DNA of 64,000 nt from contig NEWT02000032.1 of assembly GCA_002869925.2 (NCBI GenBank), positions 908-64,907 on the forward strand, written 5' to 3'. Each line of letters opens with the position of its first letter. Within the stretch, counting starts at the first letter, position 1. Shown here piece after piece: positions 1-8,630 of this stretch. Source of the DNA: Nitrospira sp. CG24A (lineage in GTDB: Bacteria; Nitrospirota; Nitrospiria; Nitrospirales; Nitrospiraceae). The translations under genes and the position numbers were made by a program. Under the pieces are notes generated by a model that made no database searches, was not told the origin of the DNA, and worked only from the letters and a program-made list of their open reading frames with translations.

Positions 1-249
1 ACCAGGGTGAAGCGGTATCCGCTCGTGTTGATGCTGGAGCCGTTATTCCGGTGTAATTTGGCCTGTGCCGGTTGCGGAAAGATTCAGTACCCTGACCATG
101 TGCTGGATAAGCGGCTGACTCCGGAGCAATGCTGGGCTGCGGCCGAAGAATGTGGAGCCCCGATCGTCAGTATTCCCGGCGGAGAGCCGATGATCCATCC
201 CGAGATTGCGTCGATTGTTCGCGGGCTGGCTGCGCAGAAACGGTACGCG
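1..249 (+). pseudogene. hpnH: hpnH fragment (hopanoid radical SAM, adenosylhopene-forming), truncated at both ends
   Basis: The frame is open from base 1 and reads as the N-terminal part of HpnH, the B12-binding radical SAM enzyme that couples a 5'-deoxyadenosyl group to hopene. The radical SAM cysteines are visible in [12 protein letters not shown], followed by the family's [13 protein letters not shown] stretch. About 20 residues are missing before base 1, judging from the usual family start. The similarity stops after QKRY near base 246. The HpnH frame then hits a stop at 259-261 while a different protein continues in another frame. A real hpnH is about 330-390 codons long, so three quarters of it is absent. 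Shc and hpnG, its usual neighbours, lie at the other end of the window. Confidence 0.8.
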
Positions 250-1781
250 ATCTGTTCCTGAGCACGGACCAAGCTTTGGCGATCAGCGGCAAGCGGCAGC
301 GCGTACGCATCGTCGCCGACGATGCGAGTTTGGTATTCACGCCCGATGACGGCGCTGCTGTGGCTGTCAAGCCTGGCGACAGTTTCCAGCTGACGGCTGT
401 GCCGACCTGGCTGAATTTCGGAGTCGAGGTCGCCTTGTTGCCGGAGACATTGGATTCCCTTCTGCACGGCACACCATTCTTCCCGCTGCACTGGCGATCG
501 ATGGACCGCAACGGTCGAGCCGGCACACTCCAAGCGCCGGCGTCGAAAGTGGCTCTGCAGGCTGCGCTCAAGGACGATCCCGTGGTCAGCGAGCTCGTCT
601 TTATCGGCTCACAGGCCGCCGCTCTCGACCACACTGGCGATCGCACGATCTTGCAACTCAAGGCACCCCTGATCCATGTGTACGATCGCAACACGCTGGC
701 AGTCTGCGCCAATCTCGCACCGGCCACACACGGCGAAGCGGTCAGCGAGGTCGCCGGTAGTGGCGACGCCGCAGTGGCGAATCAGCGGTTCATGCTCAAG
801 CAATCGCCGCTTACCTATGTCAGCGCCGTCACGCCGAGCGGCCGCCGTTCGACATTGGAAGTGCGCGTCGATGGCCGGCTCTGGAACGAGGTGCCGTCGC
901 TATTCGATCGGAAGCCCAACGCACATGTCTATGCGCTACGCCAGGACGATGAGCAGCGCACCATCGTGCAGTTCGGCGACGGCGTCGAAGCCGCCCGTCT
1001 CCCCAGCGGCCGCGACAATCTGCGCTTCGGCTATCGCAAGTTTCTCGGCACCGGAGGCAACGTGCGTGCCGGCCAATTGACCACCCTGCTCGGGCGTCCG
1101 CTGGGTGTGAAGGCGGTCAACAATCCTGTCCCTGCGAGCGGCGGACAAGACCGCGAATCGCGCGACGACGCACGACGCAATGCGCCGCTCACCATGCTCA
1201 CGCTCGGACGCGCGGTGTCGCTCCAAGATTACACCGATTTTGCGCGCAGCTTCGCAGGCGTCTCTAAAGCGCTCGCCGTCTGGATGCGCACTGGTGGCTT
1301 ACGAGGCCTGTTTCTGAGCCTTGCGGGTCCAGATGGCGCTGCAGTGCCGGAGACCAGCGCGACCTATCTCAATCTTGCCGCCGCGTTGCGCGCCTACGGC
1401 GATCCGCTGCTGCCCTTGCAGCTCAAGACCTATCAGTCTGTACATTTCCGCCTCAAGGCGAAGTTGAAGATTGCCTCGACGGCAGTCGTCGATGAAGTCC
1501 TGGCGAATGTTAGCGATACGTTGCGGTGGCATTTCTCCTTCGCCAATCGCGATTTCGCTCAGCAAGTCAGCCTGGACGAAGTCATGGCGGTGATGCAGAG
1601 TGTGACGGGCGTGGACGCCGTCGATGTCGATCAGTTGTATCGCCTCGACCCCGGCGCGTTCCCCGCTCTAATCCCGCGACTGTTCGCGAAGCCTCCGCAA
1701 CTGTTGACGAACGGCAGTTTGAAAGCCGCGGAATTGCTCACGCTCGATCCCGGCCCGTTGGCGCTGGAGGTGATGCCATGA
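246..1781 (+). CDS. Putative baseplate assembly protein (gpJ-like), 5' end missing
   Basis: The open frame gives about 511 residues that resemble the putative baseplate assembly proteins of contractile tail-like particles (the gpJ/Afp11 group). Those proteins form the wedge of the baseplate in myophage tails and extracellular injection systems. The assignment rests on general sequence character and on the two following tail-type genes. No credible start codon belongs to it. The frame enters directly from the hpnH fragment at about 244-249, so its N-terminus is missing. The stop codon overlaps the next ATG (ATGA), which suggests translational coupling. Its base composition is visibly richer in GC than the rTCA region. 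It may be a degenerate island or one side of a chimeric assembly. Confidence 0.65.
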   Translation, partial: RDLFLSTDQALAISGKRQRVRIVADDASLVFTPDDGAAVAVKPGDSFQLTAVPTWLNFGVEVALLPETLDSLLHGTPFFPLHWRSMDRNGRAGTLQAPASKVALQAALKDDPVVSELVFIGSQAAALDHTGDRTILQLKAPLIHVYDRNTLAVCANLAPATHGEAVSEVAGSGDAAVANQRFMLKQSPLTYVSAVTPSGRRSTLEVRVDGRLWNEVPSLFDRKPNAHVYALRQDDEQRTIVQFGDGVEAARLPSGRDNLRFGYRKFLGTGGNVRAGQLTTLLGRPLGVKAVNNPVPASGGQDRESRDDARRNAPLTMLTLGRAVSLQDYTDFARSFAGVSKALAVWMRTGGLRGLFLSLAGPDGAAVPETSATYLNLAAALRAYGDPLLPLQLKTYQSVHFRLKAKLKIASTAVVDEVLANVSDTLRWHFSFANRDFAQQVSLDEVMAVMQSVTGVDAVDVDQLYRLDPGAFPALIPRLFAKPPQLLTNGSLKAAELLTLDPGPLALEVMP

Positions 1782-3838
1782 GCTTCGACCAGCAGAAACT
1801 GCTATCGCTGCTCCCCGCGTTTTATCGCATACGCGATGCGGGCGTCGCCGAACAACTCGGTCTGAGCGAAGGCCCGCTTGCCGAATTGTTGGGCGTCATC
1901 GCCGAACAGATCGCGGTCATTGAAGAAGATCTCGAACAGCTGCAGGACGATGCGTTCATCGAAACCTGTGCCGATTGGGTCGTGCCGTACATCGGCGATC
2001 TGATCGGGTATCGCACGCTCTACGGCGTGGCGCCGAAGGTCGCCAATGCGCGCGCCGAAGTCGCGCATACCATCGCCTATCGCCGCCGCAAGGGGACTGC
2101 GCTGGTGCTTGAGCAACTCGCACGCGACGTCACCGGCTGGAATGCGAGTGCCGTCGAATTCTTCCAGCGGCTGATCACCACCCAGTACATGAACCATCGC
2201 CGCACCTGGCTGCACGCCGCGCCGGATCTGCGGCGCTGGGAAGCGCTCAGCCATGTCAGCACCGCCTTCGATACCATCCCACGCACGATCGATGTACGTC
2301 GCATCGCCAGCGGGCGCGGCACGCACAATATTCCGAACATCGGTCTGTTCCTATGGCCGCTGGATGCATATCCGATGACCGGCTCGCCGGCAGCGCGCGT
2401 CGATGATCGGCGCTGGCGTGTCAGTCCGCTCAATCACGATGTGCCGCTGGTGACGCGGCCGCAGACCGAGGATGACATCACCCACCTTGCGACGCCGCTC
2501 AACGCGACTGTCCGCATCGGTCGCCGCGTGATGCACGAGCGCACCAACGATTACTACAGCACCGGTCCGCTGCGGAAAAGCGTGCGACTCTACGTCGGCA
2601 CCATCGATCCGCTTCCTGCGATCGCGCTGTTGGACATCCGTATCTGCAATCTGTCCGACGATGGCGCGACGTGGGCGCATCTGCCGCCTGCCGGAAAGTT
2701 TGCGATCGATCCGGTGCTGGGCCGCATCGCGCTACCACCAGGGTTACCCGCAAACACGCGCGCGCGCGTCGATTATCACTATGCCTTCGGGGCCGACCTC
2801 GGCGGCGGCGAATACGAACGCGCGGGGTCGTTCGCAGAACCGGCGGCGACCGTTCCGCTGCGTGTGCCGCAGGATCACGCCACCATCCAGGCCGCGCTCA
2901 CCGCGCTCGGAGGCCAAGGCGTGGTCGAAATCACCGATAGCGGCCGCTATGAGGAAACTCTCAGCATCGACGTCGCTGCGAGCCAACGCATCGAGCTGCG
3001 CGCCGCCAATGGCCATCGTCCGACGTTGATTCTGAACGGCGAATTCAACTTACGCGGCGGTGACGATTCCGAAATCGCACTCAATGGCCTCCTCATCAGT
3101 GGGCATCGGCTGCGTGTACCGGCGACGGCAAGCAACCTGCTCCGCCGCCTGCATTTGCGGCATTGCACGCTGGTGCCGGGCTGGACACTGGCTGCCGATG
3201 GCACGCCGCAATCGCCGAGCGAACCGGGGCTGCTGGTGGAAATCGCCGATCTGAAGCTTCGCGCCGAGCATTGCATTCTCGGCGGCTTACGCGTGGTCGA
3301 AGGCGCCGAAGCTATCTTGCAGGATTGTATCCTCGACGCCACCGCACTGTCGCGAATCGCGTATGCGGCATTGGACGGCAATAGCCGTGGCGGCAGTTTG
3401 ACTCTGGATGCGTGCACAGCGATCGGCAAGCTGCATGCGCTCAGCTTCCCAATGATCTCGAATTCAATTCTGGTGGCCGAACTCGGCGCCGCCGATCCTT
3501 GGGCCGCGCCCATCATCGCCGCACGCCGCCAACAAGGCTGCGTACGTTTCAGTTATGTTCCGCTGCTCGCGCGAACGCCGCGTCGGTTTCGCTGTGTGCC
3601 GGGCGAGGACACCATGTCCTCGCCGGTGCTGCGCTTCACCTCGCTGCGCTATGGCACAGCGGCATACGCGCAACTTGGCCAAGCGGCGAGTGAAGCGATC
3701 CGGAACGGCGCTGACGATGAAGGTGAGATGGGTGTGTACCACCACGTGCACAAGCCGCAGCGCGAGACGAATCTGCGCCTGCGTCTTGACGAATACCTAC
3801 GGGTCGGCCTCGAGGCCGGCATCTTCTATGAAACCTAA
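1778..3838 (+). CDS. Phage tail protein (gpI-like N-terminus) with repeat-rich C-terminal part
   Basis: This 686-residue protein starts at the ATG that overlaps the preceding stop, since the longer upstream frame is only read-through. The first 170 residues (LLPAFYRIRDAG, then EDLEQLQDDAFIETC and WVVPYIGDLIGY) have the character of the tail-protein domain found beside baseplate gpJ in eCIS and prophage clusters. The rest, from about residue 370, is rich in short beta-strand units such as VEITDSGRYEETLSIDV and looks like a beta-helix or adhesin-like extension. It is probably a baseplate or fibre-associated structural protein. It is transcribed with its neighbours. No sheath, tube or ATPase gene is in the window, so the particle cannot be complete here. 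Confidence 0.65.
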   Translation: MSFDQQKLLSLLPAFYRIRDAGVAEQLGLSEGPLAELLGVIAEQIAVIEEDLEQLQDDAFIETCADWVVPYIGDLIGYRTLYGVAPKVANARAEVAHTIAYRRRKGTALVLEQLARDVTGWNASAVEFFQRLITTQYMNHRRTWLHAAPDLRRWEALSHVSTAFDTIPRTIDVRRIASGRGTHNIPNIGLFLWPLDAYPMTGSPAARVDDRRWRVSPLNHDVPLVTRPQTEDDITHLATPLNATVRIGRRVMHERTNDYYSTGPLRKSVRLYVGTIDPLPAIALLDIRICNLSDDGATWAHLPPAGKFAIDPVLGRIALPPGLPANTRARVDYHYAFGADLGGGEYERAGSFAEPAATVPLRVPQDHATIQAALTALGGQGVVEITDSGRYEETLSIDVAASQRIELRAANGHRPTLILNGEFNLRGGDDSEIALNGLLISGHRLRVPATASNLLRRLHLRHCTLVPGWTLAADGTPQSPSEPGLLVEIADLKLRAEHCILGGLRVVEGAEAILQDCILDATALSRIAYAALDGNSRGGSLTLDACTAIGKLHALSFPMISNSILVAELGAADPWAAPIIAARRQQGCVRFSYVPLLARTPRRFRCVPGEDTMSSPVLRFTSLRYGTAAYAQLGQAASEAIRNGADDEGEMGVYHHVHKPQRETNLRLRLDEYLRVGLEAGIFYET

Positions 3839-3892
3839 CCAAGCCAATCGCGATTCAGCGCATCCTCACATTTTCCGGGAAGGGAGTCTGTC

Positions 3893-6682
3893 ATGAGCGG
3901 AGACTATAGTCGGATCACGTTCGATCCTTGGCTGGATGATCTAGGCGTACTGTTGCAGCAAGGCCGCCCACTCAGCGATGCGGAGTGGAATGCGCTGACA
4001 CTACAACTACGCCGACGCATTCATGTCGGTACGTTGGACACCATCGGCACTGCTGTCGTGCCGATGCAGACACCGGACGGTTTCAAGGTCAGTCTGGTTC
4101 CGGGCAATCTGACGATCGGCATCGGGCGCATCTACGTGGACGGACTGCTCGCCGAAAACCACGGCGGTGGTGCCCGGACGTGGGAGCCGCGCTTGGAAGA
4201 ATCCATCGGCACCGAGCCGGTCCGATATGCACCGCAGGCAGGCTTCACCGCGCAACCGTACTACCCCAATCCTCCCGCGCTGCCAAGCGGCGGGCCGCAT
4301 CTTATCTACCTGGATGTGTGGCAACGCGAAGTCACGCATCTGGTGCGGCCGGAGCTGATTGAAAAAGCGATCGGCGTCGACAGCACGACGCGTCTGCAAA
4401 CGGTGTGGCAAGTCAAACTGCTGGGCAACGTCGGTCCCGATGCCGATTGCTCGACACCATTGGCCAGCATTCCCGGATGGTCGGCGATCAATGCGCCATC
4501 GGCAGGCCGCCTGAGCACCACGACCGCGGTCGTCCCCGGCGAACCCGACCCTTGTCTGATTCCACCAGGCGGCGGGTACAAAGGGCTTGAAAACCAGCTC
4601 TACCGCATCGAGATCCATCAAGGGGGCGCACTCGGCACCGCCACCTTCAAATGGTCGCGCGACAACGCCAGTATTGAAACGCGCGTGACGCATATCCCCA
4701 CTCTTGACCAACTCACCGTGGAAAGCATCGGTAAAGATTCGGTGCTGCGCTTTTCCGATGGCGATTGGGTTGAGATCACCGACGATTGGCTGGAACTGCA
4801 CAATCTGCCTGGTGAACTGCGGCGCGTCAAGGTCGGCAATGGTGTCGACGATGCGACGCGCACGATCCTGCTCGAAGATCCGTTGACCGCAGGCTTGTTC
4901 CCGACAGACGCTCAGCATCGCACGCAGCTGGGACGGCACACGCGGGTCAAACGTTGGGATCAACGCGGTCAGGTGCTGGATCAGAACGGCAACGTCCTGC
5001 AAGACCTCGATCCAATCGCCAGTAATGGCGAAATCACCGTGCCTGCGGGCGCAGGCATCAGCGTCTTGCTCGAACACGGAATCGTGGCGCCGTTTTCGCT
5101 CGATCCAGCCGGCGGTCAATTCAAAAGCGGCGATTACTGGGTGTTCGCCGCGCGCAGCACCGACGCGAGTATCGAGGAACTCGATCACGCGCCGCCGCGC
5201 GGCATCCATCATCACTACGCCAAGCTCGGATTCGTCACCTTCCCAGGCACGATCAGCGGTTGCCTCACCTTCTGGCCACCGCCGATTCCGGAAGGCGGCG
5301 ATAACTGCGCTTGCACAGTCTGCGTGACACCACAAGCACATCCCAGTGGTCAGCTGACGCTCCAAATGGCGATCGATCAAGTTAAGGCAGCCGGGGGCGG
5401 TACGGTCTGTCTGGAAGTCGGCAGCTATTCGCTGCAGACACCCGTGCACATCCAAGGTCCGGGATCGGTCAAGCTCGTCGGCAAGGGAATCGCCTCGCGC
5501 CTGAACGCATTCAGCGCCACTGGCGCCGTCGTGATCGTCAAGAGCGAGGATATTGTGCTGGATGCGTTCTCGATCTTGTGTCGCGGCTCGATCAACTCTC
5601 CTCATGAAGCAGTGCGGGTGGTGGATTCGCGTCTGGTCCGCATCGAGCACTTGGTGATCCACGTTGAAGGCGAAGATCCATTGTGGGCAGCGATTGGTTT
5701 GGCCGAAGGGCTGATGTCGCTGCACGTGAGGGAGAACGTCGTGCAAGCTCCGATCGGAATCCGCAGCGGTAGTAATGCCCCGGGTGCTGGCGATACCAGC
5801 TTGGCCGATGTGCGCATCGAGAACAACGAGTTCGATTGTACCGACACCGCGATCGCTTTCGCACCCGTTACGCGGCACCAGCGCCTTAATCGGATTTGCG
5901 GCAATCGCATCAGCGGTTGTATTCATGGTGGCCTGCTGTTGAACGGTCTGACCGCGCCCGGTTTCGGACTTGAAGTGCAGGCAAACGTCTTTAGTGTCTT
6001 AGGCGACGGCATCGTCGCCAGGCTCAATGGCCTGCGTGTGCTCGATAACGATCTCCTGCAGCCCAAGGAGGCCGTCTCCAAGCAACAGTGCGGCGTCTTG
6101 CTGCTCCCGGCACCGACTGACAATACTCCCATCACCGATTGCCAAATTCTTGGCAACCGCATCCAGGGCTTCAATCGCGCCGGCATCCGTATCAACGCAC
6201 CGTTGCACACCGCGATGATCAAGCAGAACCAGATTTTCCGTGTCGGCATCGGTCTGATGCTCGAATCTGGCCAAGTGATAGACCAGGTTTCGATCGAGAA
6301 TAATCAGTTCAACGACATCGATGGCCTGGCCATCATGGGCAAAGGCGAAAGCGCCAACTACGCCGCCACCGGCAACCAGATCCGCACGCGCGGCACAAGC
6401 AACGACTCTGCGGTGAGCCTGGAGTTCAACTCCGGCGACGGCATCTTTAGCCATAATGAGTGCTATCGCAAAAACAGCAGCGAGAAGCCCGATGTGTTTT
6501 TGAGATCGAGCACACTTGTCGTCAGCAACAATCGCGTCGTCGGGGGGGCTAACTCGGTCAACATGAAGGTCATAAAAGGCCGTTACACCGTGCTTGGCAA
6601 CATTTGCTTCGGAAGTATCCTGGCCGAATCCAACCCCATAGAACTGACCTGGGCATCACTGAATCGCGAACATGTGACCTGA
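3893..6682 (+). CDS. DUF6519-type protein with right-handed beta-helix repeats (tail/baseplate associated)
   Basis: The 929-residue product opens with MSGDYSRITFDP and matches the pattern of DUF6519 proteins, which sit downstream of baseplate genes in tail-like clusters. The first 430 residues or so are the DUF6519-like part. After a Cys-containing linker near residue 470 (CACTVCV) there are many right-handed parallel beta-helix units such as RIENNEFDC, CGNRISGC and ILGNRIQGF, up to about residue 900. Such helices usually form fibres or carbohydrate-binding surfaces. The ATG has an AGGGAG ribosome-binding site and lies 54 bases after the previous stop. The exact role in the particle is not known. 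A 639-codon antisense frame over this gene is a shadow of it. Confidence 0.65.
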   Translation: MSGDYSRITFDPWLDDLGVLLQQGRPLSDAEWNALTLQLRRRIHVGTLDTIGTAVVPMQTPDGFKVSLVPGNLTIGIGRIYVDGLLAENHGGGARTWEPRLEESIGTEPVRYAPQAGFTAQPYYPNPPALPSGGPHLIYLDVWQREVTHLVRPELIEKAIGVDSTTRLQTVWQVKLLGNVGPDADCSTPLASIPGWSAINAPSAGRLSTTTAVVPGEPDPCLIPPGGGYKGLENQLYRIEIHQGGALGTATFKWSRDNASIETRVTHIPTLDQLTVESIGKDSVLRFSDGDWVEITDDWLELHNLPGELRRVKVGNGVDDATRTILLEDPLTAGLFPTDAQHRTQLGRHTRVKRWDQRGQVLDQNGNVLQDLDPIASNGEITVPAGAGISVLLEHGIVAPFSLDPAGGQFKSGDYWVFAARSTDASIEELDHAPPRGIHHHYAKLGFVTFPGTISGCLTFWPPPIPEGGDNCACTVCVTPQAHPSGQLTLQMAIDQVKAAGGGTVCLEVGSYSLQTPVHIQGPGSVKLVGKGIASRLNAFSATGAVVIVKSEDIVLDAFSILCRGSINSPHEAVRVVDSRLVRIEHLVIHVEGEDPLWAAIGLAEGLMSLHVRENVVQAPIGIRSGSNAPGAGDTSLADVRIENNEFDCTDTAIAFAPVTRHQRLNRICGNRISGCIHGGLLLNGLTAPGFGLEVQANVFSVLGDGIVARLNGLRVLDNDLLQPKEAVSKQQCGVLLLPAPTDNTPITDCQILGNRIQGFNRAGIRINAPLHTAMIKQNQIFRVGIGLMLESGQVIDQVSIENNQFNDIDGLAIMGKGESANYAATGNQIRTRGTSNDSAVSLEFNSGDGIFSHNECYRKNSSEKPDVFLRSSTLVVSNNRVVGGANSVNMKVIKGRYTVLGNICFGSILAESNPIELTWASLNREHVT

Positions 6683-6701
6683 GAACCCAGAGGAGAAAAT
6701 C

Positions 6702-6722
6702 ATGATGTCCAAGAAGGCATGA
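6702..6722 (+). pseudogene. Start of a further tail-cluster gene cut after six codons
   Basis: A good ribosome-binding site (GAGGAGAAAATC) precedes ATGATG, and the frame then stops after MMSKKA. This looks like the beginning of a fourth gene of the tail cluster whose body has been lost. The sequence after it changes to AT-richer spacer up to the toxin-antitoxin genes at 6841. It marks the right border of the GC-rich island. Confidence 0.35.
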
Positions 6723-6840
6723 AAATCAAAAGGGTCGGGAATTTTTGTTTGATCATCAAGAAAAAAACGCAGAGGTCGATGGGAGCGCAGGGGGGTCTAT
6801 CCTCGGGGATACTCAGCAGTGGTAAGAGAGGCTCTCAAGA

Positions 6841-7194
6841 TCAGGAGTGATGCGGGAGGCTCGGGAGCCAGATGACGCAGTTTGTGAGATCTATCGTCGC
6901 GTATTGGGTAATGAATCGGTGGAGCCGACGGATGAGGTCAGGAATGGCAAGTTCTTTGGAAAGAATAATGCCGGCATGGGAACGGCCTGTCTCGTGCCAT
7001 TGTCTGGCGAGATGGAGGAAGTCTTTATGGTTGAAGGTGAGGATCGCTCGTCCTTGGCTTGTGGCAAAGGACAATTGTGCTTCATCAGAAAAACCCAAGT
7101 TCCCAGCGTCCCGGGTCGTCACGCAGTCAATACCGCGTGCGTGAAGCAATGAGGCCATGGTCAGGTGGATATGTTCATCCAGATAGAATTTCAT
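6841..7194 (-). CDS. DUF5615-family PIN-like toxin
   Basis: This 117-residue protein begins MKFYLDEHI, the acidic N-terminal strand typical of the DUF5615 PIN-like family. It continues with GIDCVTTRDAGNLG and AILTFNHKDF, the equivalents of the other PIN active-site strands. Members are presumed Mg-dependent ribonuclease toxins. The gene lies 35 bases downstream of a DUF433 gene in the same direction, and DUF433 and DUF5615 genes are a recurrent toxin-antitoxin couple. The target is not predictable from sequence. Confidence 0.8.
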   Translation of the reverse strand: MKFYLDEHIHLTMASLLHARGIDCVTTRDAGNLGFSDEAQLSFATSQGRAILTFNHKDFLHLARQWHETGRSHAGIILSKELAIPDLIRRLHRFITQYATIDLTNCVIWLPSLPHHS

Positions 7195-7229
7195 TCAACC
7201 AGGCTCATGAGGAAACACGGGGTGTGGGA

Positions 7230-7517
7230 TTATGAGCGTGAATCAATTTCTGGGGCTGACAGGTGCTCGGCAATGTCTTTATCAATTGCTTCACGATTGT
7301 CGTAGTAATAGGACAGCGCATCGTAAATCGATGCGAGGCTGATGTGAGGATAGTGCGTGAGCAGTTCTTCTGGGGTCTGCCCGTGGTGCAGAGCATAGAT
7401 CGCAATGGTTCGCACCGTGATTCGCGTCCCTTCGATACGCGGACTTCCACCACAGATGTTTGGATCGATTGTGATATGGGGATGGACAACCGCAGGCATG
7501 TTTTGAGTGTATCCCAT
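7230..7517 (-). CDS. DUF433-family antitoxin
   Basis: The product (95 residues from the first ATG, 89 if it starts at the ATG of MPAVVHPH) carries the DUF433 signature ITIDPNICGGSPRIEGTRITV. A helix-turn-helix-like stretch follows (TPEELLTHYPHISLASIYDAL). DUF433 proteins are small winged-helix-like antitoxins encoded just before DUF5615 toxins, as here. Neither candidate start has a strong ribosome-binding site, so the start is uncertain. Autoregulation of the pair is expected from the family but no clear operator was identified. The 249 bases between this gene and the next PIN gene hold nothing I can assign. Confidence 0.8.
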   Translation of the reverse strand: MGYTQNMPAVVHPHITIDPNICGGSPRIEGTRITVRTIAIYALHHGQTPEELLTHYPHISLASIYDALSYYYDNREAIDKDIAEHLSAPEIDSRS

Positions 7518-7766
7518 GCGAGCTGGTCAAGCAATAGCGGAAGAACCGGTTTCTAACACTACATCCTTACTGATGTCGAGCGTTCTGCTATAGCAAGTGC
7601 GTTCAAGAGGATATGTCACGGGTCTTGTAATCTTGGAGCCAGAGTAGTGTGTCGGTCACATCTTGGTTGGTATGGCATAGAATGAGGAAATTAGTAGGAT
7701 CTGGCATGAGGTAATCGACTTATGGCTAGTTCCGTTTTATAAGCAAGGAACCATACAGACAGAATC

Positions 7767-8150
7767 TTATACAAGAAAGACTCCTTCGTAGGAGGAAAGT
7801 TGCGTATCTGCCGTCAGTAATCGCAGCGTTTCAACGCGACATTGGGCAATCAGCAATCGATCGAATGGGTCACGGTGATGATTGGGCAGGGAAGCGACAG
7901 CGATGGCATGTCGAATGTGCACGGGCAGGAGCTTGAACCCAGCCGTTTCAATGCCTGACTCCAGTTCGTCAAGATCTCGACCAAGTAACAATTTTCCCTG
8001 TGCGACCTTGATCACCAGTTCCCAGACACTGGCCGTGCTGACATAATGCTCGTGTGAGGGGTCGAGCAACAGGTCTCGTGCTTTTGCGGGTAGCTTCTTG
8101 CTGCCGTCAAGGGCCCAGATCAAGACATGCGTATCAAGAAGAAATCTCAC
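7767..8150 (-). CDS. vapC: PIN-domain ribonuclease toxin (VapC-like)
   Basis: This is a 127-residue type II toxin with the PIN acidic residues in their usual places: Asp6 in LLDTHVLIW, the Glu of SVWELVIK, and Asp residues in HRDPFDRLLIAQ. It follows the variant in which GKL(L)L and a DPFDR motif occur, as in many toxins paired with Phd/YefM-type antitoxins. It probably cleaves RNA, and tRNA is the common target in the family. Its ATG overlaps the antitoxin stop by four bases (ATGA), so translation is coupled. Confidence 0.87.
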   Translation of the reverse strand: MRFLLDTHVLIWALDGSKKLPAKARDLLLDPSHEHYVSTASVWELVIKVAQGKLLLGRDLDELESGIETAGFKLLPVHIRHAIAVASLPNHHRDPFDRLLIAQCRVETLRLLTADTQLSSYEGVFLV

Positions 8151-8398
8151 GGTTCGACTGGATGCTTGTAGAAGGATTCGAGCACATCCGGGGGTAATGG
8201 TGCATCGAAATCTTTTGGAATCGAAGAGAACATCCCTTTCAGGGTCCCTAAGCGAATCCCTTTGCCTTTACGTTTGACTGATTCTAATCGGACAACAGGA
8301 CGCCCGTGACGAGCAATCACAACAACTTCTCCCGCTTCAGCCGCTTCGACGAGTTCGGAAAGATGAGTCTTCGCTTCATGCATGTTCACTTGGCGCAC
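8147..8398 (-). CDS. Phd/YefM-type antitoxin
   Basis: The protein reads VRQVNMHEAKTHLSELVEAA and then GEVVVIARHGRPVVRL, the classic Phd/YefM N-terminal DNA-binding fold, followed by a short toxin-binding tail. I place the start at the GTG at 8398 (83 residues) because GAGGGGAAAG lies just upstream. The longer frame from 8425 would include that site. The antitoxin precedes and overlaps its PIN toxin. A perfect palindrome 37 bases upstream is the probable operator for autorepression by the complex. Confidence 0.83.
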   Translation of the reverse strand: MRQVNMHEAKTHLSELVEAAEAGEVVVIARHGRPVVRLESVKRKGKGIRLGTLKGMFSSIPKDFDAPLPPDVLESFYKHPVEP

Positions 8399-8434
8399 GG
8401 TTCTTTCCCCTCGGATTGCAAGCACGGTGAATAT

Positions 8435-8449
8435 TAGCTAAGTTAGCTA
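8435..8449. promoter_or_regulatory. Perfect palindrome, probable antitoxin operator
   Basis: TAGCTAAGTTAGCTA is a perfect inverted repeat with one central base, 37 bases upstream of the antitoxin GTG in an AT-rich stretch. Palindromes in this position are where Phd/YefM-type antitoxins usually repress their own promoter. The binding itself is inferred. Confidence 0.55.
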
Positions 8450-8630
8450 TTATTTTAAGAATTGTCAAGAACATGAGCTTCCCTCCCAGTATAATGGACG
8501 CCGCCCTCGACTTGTGATGCCCACCGTTTGAGCCTCACAGGGCTGAGGTATCTCCGGTGTGGACTAGGAGGCTGTCACCGATTTTGCGACGAATCGTCAT
8601 GAATAATGTGAGTTAAAAGGAGGATCAGCA

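Noticed and set aside
4007-5926. A 639-codon minus-strand open frame
   Set aside because: It lies wholly inside the DUF6519 gene on the other strand, has no ribosome-binding site and a composition-driven, low-quality translation.
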